Below are positions 1 through 9,343 of a stretch of 64,000 nt of DNA, piece by piece; position 1 is the first letter of the stretch; the number at the start of each line of letters is the position of its first letter. Source of the DNA: an uncultured Bacteroidota bacterium (GTDB lineage: Bacteria; Bacteroidota; Bacteroidia; Chitinophagales; Chitinophagaceae); assembly GCA_903824665.1 (NCBI GenBank), contig CAIJXT010000010.1:62001-126000 (forward strand), read 5' to 3'. The notes beneath the pieces were generated by a model. That model was given only the letters and a program-made list of their open reading frames with translations. It was not told the origin of the DNA and ran no database searches. Made by a program: the position numbers and the translations under genes.

Positions 1-52
1 ATTAACCAATATTTTATATATTGGATTGACTTTCAGATTAATCACAATTGCT

Positions 53-2164
53 TTGAAACAGATCATTCAGTCTTTTAAGACCGGCGAAACAATACTCGAA
101 GAGGTGCCCGCTCCACAAATCAGGCGTGGCTACGTACTTATAAAAACATCACGAACTCTTGTATCTCTGGGCACAGAGCGGATGCTTGTTGAGTTTGGCC
201 GCGCAAACCTGTTGCAGAAAGCAATGCAGCAACCAGACAGGGTAAAACAGGTGATCGGCAAGATAAAAACTGAAGGTCTGCGGCCTACTTTGCAGGCAGT
301 ATTTAACAAGCTGGGACAACCGCTGCCACTGGGGTACTGCAATGTAGGTACAGTAGTAGCCGTGGGCGATGGCGTAACCGGATTTGCGATCGGGGACCGT
401 GTAGTATCGAACGGGCAACATGCCGAATATGTGTGCATTCCTAAAAACCTTGTAGCCCATATACCAGACCACGTCAGCGACGAATGTGCTGCATTCACCG
501 TTATAGGATCAATAGGACTGCAGGGCATACGCCTTTGTGACCCGAAGATAGGCGAGACTGTGGTAGTGGTGGGGCTCGGGCTCATTGGTCTGATCACCGC
601 CGAACTTCTCATAGCGAATGGCTGCAGGGTGATAGGAATAGACCTGGATGCCAACAAGGTAGCATTGGCCAACAAAAAGGGCATAATCGGTATCAACCCC
701 GGGGAGGGAACAGACCCGGTAAAATTGGTAAACAGTCTGACCGACAATACAGGCGCAGATGGCGTGATCATAACAGCATCTGCAAAAACAGATGAAATCA
801 TAGCCCAGGCTGCAAAAATGAGCCGAAAAAGAGGGAAAATCATACTTGTTGGTGTGATTGGTCTCAATATAAGCCGGGCGGATTTTTATGAAAAAGAACT
901 CACCTTCCAGGTTTCGTGCTCGTATGGCCCCGGCCGGTATGATGATAACTATGAAAAAGAAGGTATCGACTACCCACTGCCATTTGTAAGATGGACAGAG
1001 CAACGCAACTTCACCGCGATACTGGACATGATGAACAGGGGCCGTCTGGATGTGGCGTCTCTGATTACAGAAAGAGTGCCTCTTGCAGAATTCGGAAAAA
1101 TATACAATAATATAGGCAACCGCGACGCCATAGCGTCTATACTGGAATACCCGGAGAACAGCAACCCAGCCGAAACGGTTAAAATAACAGATGGCACGTT
1201 TGCACCGGGCAAGGGTGGCATAGGCATAATAGGTGCGGGCAACTTCACCAGCATGACCATGCTGCCGGCACTGAGCGCTATTGGAGCACCAATATACAGT
1301 ATAGCCAGTGCTGCGGGCGTTACCGGTACTACTCTGGCGAAGAAATACAAAATAGGCCAGAGTACTACAGACTACAAAAGTATGCTGGGAGACCCCGCAA
1401 TAGACCTGATTATGATCACAACGCGGCACAATGAGCATGCCGGTATGGTGGTAGAAAGCCTGAAAGCGGGCAAGCACGTTTTTGTAGAAAAACCGCTGGC
1501 AATAGACAGGAAAGGACTGGAGCAGATTATGAAGGTATATGATGGCAGCAAGACGCTGACGGTAGGATTTAACCGTCGTTTTTCGCCACATGCTGTACAA
1601 ATCAAAAAAGCTGTGGGTGATGCACCTATGAATGTGATCGCAACCATGAATGCCGGAATGATACCTGCCAATGTGTGGGTGCATGATATGCTAGTGGGTG
1701 GCGGACGAATAATAGGCGAGGCTTGCCACTATATGGACCTGATCACCTATCTGACAGGCAGCAAAATAAAAGCGGTATGTATGAACGCTATGGGTGTGAA
1801 TCCGCAAACGAACACAGACAATGCAAGTATACTGCTGCAATATGAAAACGGCAGTACAGGGGTGATCAACTATTTTGCCAATGGTTCGAAAGACTACTCG
1901 AAAGAACGTATTGAGGTGTATTCGCAGGAAAGAACCATCATATCCGACAACTTCCAGCTAACGACCGGATATGGCACCAGAAATTTCTCGAAGCTGAAAA
2001 CGAACCTGGATAAGGGGCACAATTCACAATTCAGGCTACTGGTGGATCGGGTAAAAAATGGTGGTGGTGCGCTGATACCGTTTGACGAAATAGTCAATAC
2101 AACGCTTGCCGGATTTGCAGCAATAGAGAGTCTGAAAACGAGGGAGTGGGTGACAATAAACTGA
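53..2164 (+). CDS. Bi-domain oxidoreductase (zinc-type alcohol dehydrogenase-like + Gfo/Idh/MocA)
   Basis: The N-terminal half (about residues 1-360) reads as a medium-chain dehydrogenase/reductase with the Rossmann motif GLGLIG at about residue 174. The C-terminal half is a second, Gfo/Idh/MocA-type dehydrogenase with GAGNFT and the EKP motif (FVEKPLAID) that normally carries the catalytic lysine. This fusion is a known family in capsule and exopolysaccharide loci; its exact sugar substrate is not known, and an NAD(P)-linked sugar oxidation or reduction is inferred. The open frame reaches an upstream TTG at 26, but family members begin MKQI-, which fits the TTG at 53 (703 aa). No ATG is available near there, so a TTG start is likely. 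It lies upstream of wecB, the heparinase-like gene and a glycosyltransferase, supporting a polysaccharide role. Confidence 0.85.
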   Translation: MKQIIQSFKTGETILEEVPAPQIRRGYVLIKTSRTLVSLGTERMLVEFGRANLLQKAMQQPDRVKQVIGKIKTEGLRPTLQAVFNKLGQPLPLGYCNVGTVVAVGDGVTGFAIGDRVVSNGQHAEYVCIPKNLVAHIPDHVSDECAAFTVIGSIGLQGIRLCDPKIGETVVVVGLGLIGLITAELLIANGCRVIGIDLDANKVALANKKGIIGINPGEGTDPVKLVNSLTDNTGADGVIITASAKTDEIIAQAAKMSRKRGKIILVGVIGLNISRADFYEKELTFQVSCSYGPGRYDDNYEKEGIDYPLPFVRWTEQRNFTAILDMMNRGRLDVASLITERVPLAEFGKIYNNIGNRDAIASILEYPENSNPAETVKITDGTFAPGKGGIGIIGAGNFTSMTMLPALSAIGAPIYSIASAAGVTGTTLAKKYKIGQSTTDYKSMLGDPAIDLIMITTRHNEHAGMVVESLKAGKHVFVEKPLAIDRKGLEQIMKVYDGSKTLTVGFNRRFSPHAVQIKKAVGDAPMNVIATMNAGMIPANVWVHDMLVGGGRIIGEACHYMDLITYLTGSKIKAVCMNAMGVNPQTNTDNASILLQYENGSTGVINYFANGSKDYSKERIEVYSQERTIISDNFQLTTGYGTRNFSKLKTNLDKGHNSQFRLLVDRVKNGGGALIPFDEIVNTTLAGFAAIESLKTREWVTIN

Positions 2165-2260
2165 TAAACAGTATAATAACATGGTATAACTTCACCGCTA
2201 AGCGGTTGTGGGTCCACCAAAACTGAAAAGGCCCTATTTTTATACTATGGCAAATACAAT

Positions 2261-2274
2261 AGTGATGCATCACT
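2261..2274. promoter_or_regulatory. Perfect 14-bp palindrome upstream of wecB
   Basis: AGTGATGCATCACT is a perfect palindrome 25 bp before the wecB start, in the 134-bp gap after the bi-domain oxidoreductase gene. A short hairpin (ACCGC-TAA-GCGGT, 2194-2206) lies just upstream. The palindrome could be an operator for the wecB operon; no regulator is evident nearby, so this is only a candidate. Confidence 0.3.
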
Positions 2275-2298
2275 GTGCCTTACAAAATTTGATACAGC

Positions 2299-3405
2299 AT
2301 GTTAATTGACATAATAGCAGGAGCAAGGCCGAATTTTATTAAGATAGCCCCGATAATTGAAGCAATAGCCAGCCGAAAGAAAAGCGGTGTTGCTGTCGAC
2401 TATCGGCTGGTGCACACCGGACAGCACTACGATAAAAAAATGAGTCATGATTTTTTCGATCAGCTGTCGATACCTGCGCCGCACATCAATCTCGAAGCCG
2501 GATCGGGTACGCAGGCAGAGCAAACCGCAAAAATCATGATTGGCTACGAGCGGTTGCTGATTGAACATCCCTGTGACCTTTGTATTGTAGTGGGCGATGT
2601 GACATCAACCATGGCCTGTGCTATTGCGGCAAAAAAAACCGGCAATATCAGAGTAGCCCATGTGGAGGGTGGCATAAGAAGTGGGGACTGGACCATGCCC
2701 GAGGAAATCAACAGAATTGTCACCGATTCGATCACTGATTACTTTTTTACGACTTCAACCGTTGCCAACAACAATCTGCTGAGAGCTGGAACAACACCGG
2801 ATCGTATATTTTTTGTAGGCAACACCATGATTGACACACTGCGCAAGCAGGAACCAAATTTCATAAAACCGGGTATCTGGACCAAGGCTGGATTAGTGGA
2901 AAAGAACTACTTTGTGATGACACTACACCGTCCGGCAAATGTAGATAGTAAAGAAAAATTGGGCGAACTGATCAGTGAAATCCTCAAGGCATCTCAGGGA
3001 ATGCTGATCATCTTTCCTGTTCATCCGCGAACTGCAAAGATTCTGGAACAAACCGGGATATCTGCACCGAACTTATGGCTTGCTGAACCCATGACTTATC
3101 TGGAATTCAATTATCTTGTAAAGTTTGCAAAAGCTGTAATTACAGATTCGGGTGGCATCACGGAAGAAACTACCGTTATGGCTGTACCTTGTATGACATT
3201 GAGAGACAGTACCGAGCGGCCCGAAACATGCACAGCAGGCACGAATGAATTGTTGGGTACAGACCCATCAGCGATCGCACCGGCATTCAGCAAGCTTTTT
3301 GCGGGTGAATGGAAAACGGGAGGCATACCGGAACTGTGGGATGGACATACAGCAGAAAGAATAGTGGACCATATTATTGACATTTTTTCTTTGATGAAAA
3401 ACTAG
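2299..3405 (+). CDS. wecB: UDP-N-acetylglucosamine 2-epimerase, non-hydrolysing
   Basis: The 368-aa protein has the usual length and motifs of the non-hydrolysing UDP-GlcNAc 2-epimerases, which interconvert UDP-GlcNAc and UDP-ManNAc in the cytoplasm for surface polysaccharide synthesis. Visible motifs are GARPNFIKIAPI (residues 8-19), HTGQHYD, the acidic residues D100, E123 and E136 (VVGD, HVEGG, MPEEINR), H210 in TLHRPAN, and DSGGITEE near the C-terminus for UDP binding. The HVEGGIRSGD segment differs slightly from the commoner HVEAGLR. It heads a tight run of four genes: the histidine kinase starts 4 bp after its stop, followed by the heparinase-like protein and the glycosyltransferase. The symbol is by family; a paralogous sugar specificity cannot be excluded. 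Confidence 0.9.
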   Translation: MLIDIIAGARPNFIKIAPIIEAIASRKKSGVAVDYRLVHTGQHYDKKMSHDFFDQLSIPAPHINLEAGSGTQAEQTAKIMIGYERLLIEHPCDLCIVVGDVTSTMACAIAAKKTGNIRVAHVEGGIRSGDWTMPEEINRIVTDSITDYFFTTSTVANNNLLRAGTTPDRIFFVGNTMIDTLRKQEPNFIKPGIWTKAGLVEKNYFVMTLHRPANVDSKEKLGELISEILKASQGMLIIFPVHPRTAKILEQTGISAPNLWLAEPMTYLEFNYLVKFAKAVITDSGGITEETTVMAVPCMTLRDSTERPETCTAGTNELLGTDPSAIAPAFSKLFAGEWKTGGIPELWDGHTAERIVDHIIDIFSLMKN

Positions 3406-3409
3406 GTGT

Positions 3410-6034
3410 ATGATCATAAATCAACAGTTGGTAACAGAAACGATAGTTCATGCGCTGCTCGCTGTGGGCAGCCGTGTGCTGGAGGTTACCGGCAGTTGTA
3501 AGATTCTGAATGTATGGGAATCTGAGGCTCCGCCAAAGGAAATGGAGCTCATCAAAAACAGTACGGTCGTAACCCAATTCGGCAATATCATCAGAGATTG
3601 CTTTTCAAGACAACAAAACGAATCGTTCCTTCATTCTGTGATTTCGGGCCGGCTCGTCGCGAAATTCAAAATAAGGGTACTTGCTATACACCCGGAGCAG
3701 TCGTCGGTGTTTGTCGTAATCGAGTTTCTGACCAGCAAGGAAGCAATAAAAGCCACAGAGGACGACTGGATAATGGCACTGGATGCTGCAGGGGACGGCC
3801 TGTGGGATCTGTACCTTCCGGATGGCAGGCTGGATTTCTCTGAAAAATGGTACAAAGTATTCGGCCACAAAAACGGCTCTATCGACCACATCAATAAATG
3901 GATGGAATTGATACATCCTGAAGATATGGCTGATGTGCAACATAACAACAATGAATATTTTGCCGGTAAAGGCCGCTACTTTCATGCAGAGTATAGAATG
4001 CTATGTGGCGACGGGAGTTACCGTTGGGTATTGAGCAGGGGGGTAATAGTGGCCCGCAGCACCGATGGGCAACCAGTGCGGTTTACAGGCATTCTGACAG
4101 ATATAGACAATCGCAAGAAAACAGAAGCCCGATACTTCGCCACAGCACAACTATTGTCAAAACTGATCAATAATCTCCATGACGGTATTCTGGTAAATGA
4201 CGAGCACAAAAAAATAGTTTATACCAATCAGATGTTTCTTGATTTGTTCCAATCAAAAGAGCTACAGGACGAACTGGTGGGCAAGGGCATAGAAGAAAGC
4301 ATGCATGTAAGGAAGGTGTTGTTTGCCGATCCCGAAACAGCATACAACCGGACAGTAAGCATTTTCGCGAAACAGGAAATTGTATTGAACGAAGAGTGGC
4401 TGATGGCTGATGGCCGCACACTCGCAATGGATTTTATACCGCTACAACTAGGCAAGGACAACAAAGGTGGCATCTGGAAATTCCGGGACATTACAAGCCA
4501 GAAAACAGTTGAAAAGCAACTGGCTGACCTGCGGCACTTCTATGAAAACATACTCAACTACATTGCTGCAGATATTGTTGTCTTTGATGCTCAGGAACGC
4601 TATTTGTTTATAAACCATTGTGCAATAAAGAATGATGATCTCAGGAAATGGATGATAGGCAAAACGAATGAAGATTACTGTCGTATCCGAAATAAATCGT
4701 TTGATCTGGTAGAGCGGCGGCGACAAGTATTTGAAAGTGCAAGGGACTCCCGCCAGCCTGTGGAATGGGAGGAGATGCTGGTAAACCGGGATGGCATTAC
4801 TGAACACCATTTGCGCTTCATGTTCCCGATATTCGATGATCAGGGTAACCACTTGTATGGTGTTGGTTACGGTCTTAATATAACGGACAGGGTAAAAGCA
4901 CGGCAGGAACTCAAAACGAGCATGGATACCTTTGCGAGCGCATTTAATGATTCAGGGATTGGAATGGCATTGGTAAGTCCTGAGGGTAAGTGGATTGATG
5001 TTAACCACGTACTGTGCCAGATGACCGGTTATACGAAGGATGAGTTGCTATTGATCACATTTGTGGAAATCACCCATCCCGACGATCTTGAAACCGACTC
5101 CGCACAAATGAATGCGATGCTGGCACGCGAAATAAACACCTATAGCATTGAAAAAAGATACATTTCAAAAAACCACCTGATCATACAGGTTTTACTTACT
5201 GTATCGCTGGTATGGAATGATGATAACACACCAAAGTTTTTTATAGCACAGGTAGAGGATATCACCGACAAGAAAAAAATGGAACGGGAAATCCTGAATA
5301 AGACGGCTGCGCTTGAGGCAACAAAAGAAAACCTGCTCAACAAGATTAACCAATTAGAAGACCTGAGCCACATAGTAGCCCACAACCTGCGCGGACCCGC
5401 CGGAAATATAAAGATGCTTTCTGAGGCACTGCTGGCACAAAACAGACCTGAGGACAATACGCCAAATTCGCTGGGAGATGTGTTTACGCAGGATGAAGCT
5501 CTGATATTGATACACGACAGCAGCCTGTCGCTTATAGATAGCCTTGCTACCCTGATGCAGATCACCGAAATAAAACTTAATAAAGAAATAGCCCGCGATG
5601 ATTGTGATGTTGCTGCCATACTGAACGATATCTGCAACCAACTACAAAGTACAATTTTCGAGAAACAGGCTGTCATACGCAGAGATCTGGCAGTACCGCT
5701 TATCAGCTATCCGAAGGTATACTTTGAAAATATACTCTATAACCTGATCAGCAATTCACTGAAATATGCCCGACGAGGTGTGCCGCCAGAAATAGACATT
5801 TCAACCTGTATGAATGGTGATCGGATACAGATCATCGTTAAAGACAATGGCCTTGGCATAGATCTGGACAAGTATGCTGATCGCGTATTCAGGCTGAATG
5901 AAACATTTCATCAGGGGTATGAAAGCAAGGGTGTGGGGTTGTATATCACAAAAACACAGGTAGAATCATTTGGCGGGACCATAGCGCTGAAAAGCAAACC
6001 CGAAGAAGGCTGCGAGTTTATAGTAACTTTGTGA
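3410..6034 (+). CDS. Soluble multi-PAS sensor histidine kinase
   Basis: An 874-aa protein with no signal peptide or membrane segment. After an N-terminal stretch of about 110 residues come four PAS-like units (approximately 115-235, 240-375, 380-500 and 505-625), each ending in the typical D-I-T/D-I-D border motif. A short coiled coil leads to a HisKA-like dimerisation region with the phospho-acceptor histidine H658 (IVAHNLRGP). A HATPase_c domain follows with N box (NSLKYA), G1 (DNGLGI) and G2 (GVGLYI). There is no receiver domain and no response regulator next to it, so its partner is elsewhere. It sits inside the polysaccharide operon, 4 bp after wecB and 9 bp before the heparinase-like gene, suggesting co-expression with and possibly control of the cluster; that role is inferred. 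Confidence 0.9.
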   Translation: MIINQQLVTETIVHALLAVGSRVLEVTGSCKILNVWESEAPPKEMELIKNSTVVTQFGNIIRDCFSRQQNESFLHSVISGRLVAKFKIRVLAIHPEQSSVFVVIEFLTSKEAIKATEDDWIMALDAAGDGLWDLYLPDGRLDFSEKWYKVFGHKNGSIDHINKWMELIHPEDMADVQHNNNEYFAGKGRYFHAEYRMLCGDGSYRWVLSRGVIVARSTDGQPVRFTGILTDIDNRKKTEARYFATAQLLSKLINNLHDGILVNDEHKKIVYTNQMFLDLFQSKELQDELVGKGIEESMHVRKVLFADPETAYNRTVSIFAKQEIVLNEEWLMADGRTLAMDFIPLQLGKDNKGGIWKFRDITSQKTVEKQLADLRHFYENILNYIAADIVVFDAQERYLFINHCAIKNDDLRKWMIGKTNEDYCRIRNKSFDLVERRRQVFESARDSRQPVEWEEMLVNRDGITEHHLRFMFPIFDDQGNHLYGVGYGLNITDRVKARQELKTSMDTFASAFNDSGIGMALVSPEGKWIDVNHVLCQMTGYTKDELLLITFVEITHPDDLETDSAQMNAMLAREINTYSIEKRYISKNHLIIQVLLTVSLVWNDDNTPKFFIAQVEDITDKKKMEREILNKTAALEATKENLLNKINQLEDLSHIVAHNLRGPAGNIKMLSEALLAQNRPEDNTPNSLGDVFTQDEALILIHDSSLSLIDSLATLMQITEIKLNKEIARDDCDVAAILNDICNQLQSTIFEKQAVIRRDLAVPLISYPKVYFENILYNLISNSLKYARRGVPPEIDISTCMNGDRIQIIVKDNGLGIDLDKYADRVFRLNETFHQGYESKGVGLYITKTQVESFGGTIALKSKPEEGCEFIVTL

Positions 6035-6043
6035 CATTACTGA

Positions 6044-7936
6044 ATGAAATTCCGACTCGATAGAATAATCAATCTGGTGCAAAACATGGGCTTGCGGTAC
6101 GTAGGCTTTCGTGTGCAGCATGAATTGCTAAAAAAGACCGGGTTGTTAAAACGTAAATTTCCAACTAATCCACCACTACATTACCATATTTCATTGGACC
6201 AATGGCGCGCTCAGCAAACGCAGTTTTTCTTTGCAGACAAAACTGATCTGAAGTTCGCCGGAACAAAATCGGAGGCGCTAGAAACCAGATATCGCGAGCT
6301 GAAGTCGGGGAATCTGATGCTGTTCAACAGTCTGTCTGTACACCTCGGTGTTGACTATGACTGGGTGACTAATCCTGATTCGGGCCATAAATATGATATC
6401 TCGAAACACTGGACCGAAATCGCCGACTACTCGAAAGAGGCAGGTGACATCAAGTATGTGTGGGAAAAATCGCGTTTCTCGTACCTGTATGACGTGATCA
6501 GGTATGACCATGCTTTTGGGGTAGACTGTGCCCAACTGGTTTTTGCAGATATAGTATCGTGGATAAAGGGAAACCCAATAAACTGTGGGCCAAACTACCG
6601 TTGCAGTCAGGAGATGTCGCTTCGTGTACTCAATTGGACTTTTGCATTGCACTATTACAAAAAGTCTGACCAACTTACAGCATCCGTTTTTGCCGAGATT
6701 CAACATGTCATTTACTGGCATTTGCATCACATCTACAACAATATAGATTTTTCAAGAATTGCTGTACGCAACAACCACGCCATTACCGAGTCGCTGGCGC
6801 TATACCTTGGGGGGCTGTTCTACAGCAGCTTTCCGGATGCGGGCAACTGGAAAATAAAAGGTAAAAAATGGTTTGAAGAAGAGATAGCCTATCAGGTATA
6901 CGAGGATGGTACATTCCTGCAATTTTCCATGAATTACCACCGAGTTGTGGTTCAATTGCTCACCTGGGGAATTGTGCTTTCTGAAAAGAACGGTGAACGT
7001 TTTGCAGATGTTGTGTACGACCGTGCTATGCAATCAGTGAAATACCTCCGTACCTGCATGGTGGACGATAATGGCTGGCTTCCCAACTATGGCGCCAATG
7101 ATGGGGCATTGTTCTTCCGGTTTAGCGACGCACACTACCGCGACTTCCGCCCTCAGGTACAAGCACTAGCCAGGTGTATAGGTATGGATGCCGGTCTGGC
7201 AAACAACCATGAAGACCTTGGCTGGTATGGCATTGATAAAACGCCGGCGAACAAATGGCAACCAGTGGCGGGCATACACCAATTCGAAAAAGGCGGCTAC
7301 TACATTATCCGGGAGCAGGACACGCTCACCTTTATCAAATGTGGAGGATATAATGATCGTCCGTCGCAGGCCGACAATCTGCACCTGGACATATGGTATA
7401 AAGGCCAAAATGTACTTACAGATGCCGGCAGCTATAAATACAATACAGATACCGACACAATACGATACTTCAGCGGCACACGGTCGCACAATACGGTGAT
7501 GCTGGACGATTATGACCAGATGCTGAAAGGCGGTCGTTTCATCTGGTATTACTGGACCCAACGTAAAAATGCCAACCTAAGCGAAAGCAATGGCCGTTAT
7601 ACGTTTTCGGGAACAATAAGCGGCTTTGCGCATGCGGGTAAAGACATTACCCATAGCAGAACGCTTTCGAAAACAAAAGGAGAGCCCCACTGGGAGATAC
7701 AGGATGTTGTTGTCAACAAACCGGCAGGAATGCATATGACACAGCTTTGGCATGTGCCGGCAGCAATGGAACGGCAGGTTTCAATACAGGCCACTTCTGA
7801 AAACACAGATGCCATTAAAGCTGTATCCGGCATCGGCAAGAGTTCTTCGCTGTACGGAACGTATGAACCGACTGCAGAATCTTCTTTTTCAACAACCGGA
7901 GCAACAATCAATACGGTAATCACACTTCAATCTTAA
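6044..7936 (+). CDS. Heparinase II/III-like (alginate lyase superfamily) protein
   Basis: The 630-aa protein has an N-terminal alpha-helical toroid region (about 1-380) and a C-terminal beta-rich heparinase II/III-like domain. The latter includes a Y/H-rich segment (SQADNLHLDIWYKG, then GTRSHNTVMLDD) that normally forms part of the lyase active site. No signal peptide is seen, which is usual for members encoded in exopolysaccharide clusters, where they are thought to act on the polymer during synthesis or turnover. Its genes before and after (wecB-kinase, GT4) are spaced by 9 and 18 bp, so co-transcription is very likely. Substrate is unknown; a uronate-containing exopolysaccharide is a reasonable guess. 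Confidence 0.85.
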   Translation: MKFRLDRIINLVQNMGLRYVGFRVQHELLKKTGLLKRKFPTNPPLHYHISLDQWRAQQTQFFFADKTDLKFAGTKSEALETRYRELKSGNLMLFNSLSVHLGVDYDWVTNPDSGHKYDISKHWTEIADYSKEAGDIKYVWEKSRFSYLYDVIRYDHAFGVDCAQLVFADIVSWIKGNPINCGPNYRCSQEMSLRVLNWTFALHYYKKSDQLTASVFAEIQHVIYWHLHHIYNNIDFSRIAVRNNHAITESLALYLGGLFYSSFPDAGNWKIKGKKWFEEEIAYQVYEDGTFLQFSMNYHRVVVQLLTWGIVLSEKNGERFADVVYDRAMQSVKYLRTCMVDDNGWLPNYGANDGALFFRFSDAHYRDFRPQVQALARCIGMDAGLANNHEDLGWYGIDKTPANKWQPVAGIHQFEKGGYYIIREQDTLTFIKCGGYNDRPSQADNLHLDIWYKGQNVLTDAGSYKYNTDTDTIRYFSGTRSHNTVMLDDYDQMLKGGRFIWYYWTQRKNANLSESNGRYTFSGTISGFAHAGKDITHSRTLSKTKGEPHWEIQDVVVNKPAGMHMTQLWHVPAAMERQVSIQATSENTDAIKAVSGIGKSSSLYGTYEPTAESSFSTTGATINTVITLQS

Positions 7937-7954
7937 AATCTGTCTGCAAGCGAA

Positions 7955-9196
7955 ATGAATATTCTACTTATCCATCAATATTTTCTGGAAGAAGATGATC
8001 CCGGCGGATCGCGCTGGAATGAGTTTTCGCGAATGTGGACAGATAATGGCCACACAGTTACCGTATTGGGCGGCATGATGCACTATAATGGTAAAGAAAA
8101 ACGACCAGAATACAAGGGTAAGTATTATGTGCGCAAGCAGCAGGGTGCAGTATCTGTGCTGCGCTGCCATGTATCAGAGGCATACAACAAAAGTTTTATT
8201 GGCAGACTTTGGGGTTATTTTTCTTTTATGTTCTCTGCATTGTATGGTGGGCTATTCAAGCTGAAAGGCAAGTACGATGTTGTAATCGTCACCTCTCCCC
8301 CACTGTTTGTAGGTATTACGGGTTACCTCATTTCGCTGTTCAGGGGTATGCCATTCGTATTCGAGGTTCGTGATCTGTGGCCAGAGTCGGCTATAGATAC
8401 CGGCGTGCTCACCAACAAAATGATCATCCGGCTTGCCTTTTGGGTAGAAGGATTCATTTACAGAAAGGCCACACTTATTAATGTGCTCACACCGGCGTTT
8501 TACGATTCGCTCCGAGATAAGAAAGGCATCGTAGCGCAAAAGCTGATACAAATATCAAACGCAGCCGACTTCAGCCTGTCTGAAAAACTCTTACAAGAGT
8601 TCGATCGCGAAACGTTCAGAAAAGCACATGATCTGGATGGGAAATTTGTGATCACATACGTTGGTGCCCATGGAGTGGCCAATCATCTGGAACAATTACT
8701 TGACGCTGGTGAAGCACTAGCCGATACCAATGTACTCTTCCTATTGATAGGGCAGGGAATGGAAAAGGAACGAATTATGACACTGGCAAAGGATCGCCGT
8801 ATAACCAACGTTCGCTTTCTGGATTCAGTGCCAAAGGCAGAGGTATTCAGATACATACTTGCATCAGAAATGGGGGCATCAGTGCTGAAAAGAGTGGATA
8901 CATTTAAGACTGTATATTCCAACAAAACATTCGACTATATGTCGTGCAAAAAGCCAATACTGATGGCAATTGACGGTGTTTCGCGAAAACTGGTAGAAGA
9001 TGCCGGTGCAGGTGTTTATGTAGAGCCCGAAAACAAATCGGAATACGACCGTATCATCCGGCTTTATCTTAACGATCCCGACCGACTAATCCGTGAAGGC
9101 GAAAGCGGCTACCGGTATGCCAAAGAGAATTTTGACCGTGAAGTACTGGCTGCCAAATACATTGCGCATATTGGAACAGTAGTAAGGCAGAAATAG
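7955..9196 (+). CDS. Glycosyltransferase family 4, WbuB-like
   Basis: A 413-aa GT-B-fold glycosyltransferase. The N-terminus (MNILLIHQYFLEEDDPGG) with an early glycine-rich loop, the EVRDLWPES segment in the middle of the acceptor domain, and the C-terminal donor domain (FVITYVGAHGVANHLEQLLDA; FDYMSCKKPILMAI) resemble WbuB and other GT4 enzymes that transfer amino-sugars to lipid-linked intermediates. It has no signal peptide and should act at the cytoplasmic face of the inner membrane. It is the last gene of the apparent operon starting at wecB. The sugar transferred cannot be read from the sequence. Confidence 0.88.
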   Translation: MNILLIHQYFLEEDDPGGSRWNEFSRMWTDNGHTVTVLGGMMHYNGKEKRPEYKGKYYVRKQQGAVSVLRCHVSEAYNKSFIGRLWGYFSFMFSALYGGLFKLKGKYDVVIVTSPPLFVGITGYLISLFRGMPFVFEVRDLWPESAIDTGVLTNKMIIRLAFWVEGFIYRKATLINVLTPAFYDSLRDKKGIVAQKLIQISNAADFSLSEKLLQEFDRETFRKAHDLDGKFVITYVGAHGVANHLEQLLDAGEALADTNVLFLLIGQGMEKERIMTLAKDRRITNVRFLDSVPKAEVFRYILASEMGASVLKRVDTFKTVYSNKTFDYMSCKKPILMAIDGVSRKLVEDAGAGVYVEPENKSEYDRIIRLYLNDPDRLIREGESGYRYAKENFDREVLAAKYIAHIGTVVRQK

Positions 9197-9273
9197 CCAG
9201 ACCAGAGGTGTTTTCCGGGCTTGTCAAATCCAGACTATAGCTGTACAGTTGTTGGAAAATACGACCTATGGCG

Positions 9274-9306
9274 TATTGCCGACATTTTTTTGCTCAGGTA
9301 CATTTG
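9274..9306 (+). promoter_or_regulatory. Bacteroidota-type promoter of the delta-60 repeat gene
   Basis: A '-7' box TACATTTG (9299-9306) matches TAnnTTTG. It is preceded after 20 bp by TATTG (9274-9278), which fits the '-33' TTG-type element. The start codon follows at 9344, giving a 5' leader of roughly 30 nt. This separates the T9SS cargo gene from the polysaccharide operon. Confidence 0.6.
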
Positions 9307-9343
9307 TTACAATCTAAAACAAAGTACTAAACGTAAAAAAATC

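Noticed and set aside
509-1684. Long minus-strand open frame opposite the bi-domain oxidoreductase
   Set aside because: It lies fully within a well-supported gene and its product is rich in Cys, His and Tyr without any domain.
53-2164. Bi-domain oxidoreductase as an artefactual fusion of two genes
   Set aside because: This domain order is a known family in polysaccharide clusters and the joint is in frame with no break.
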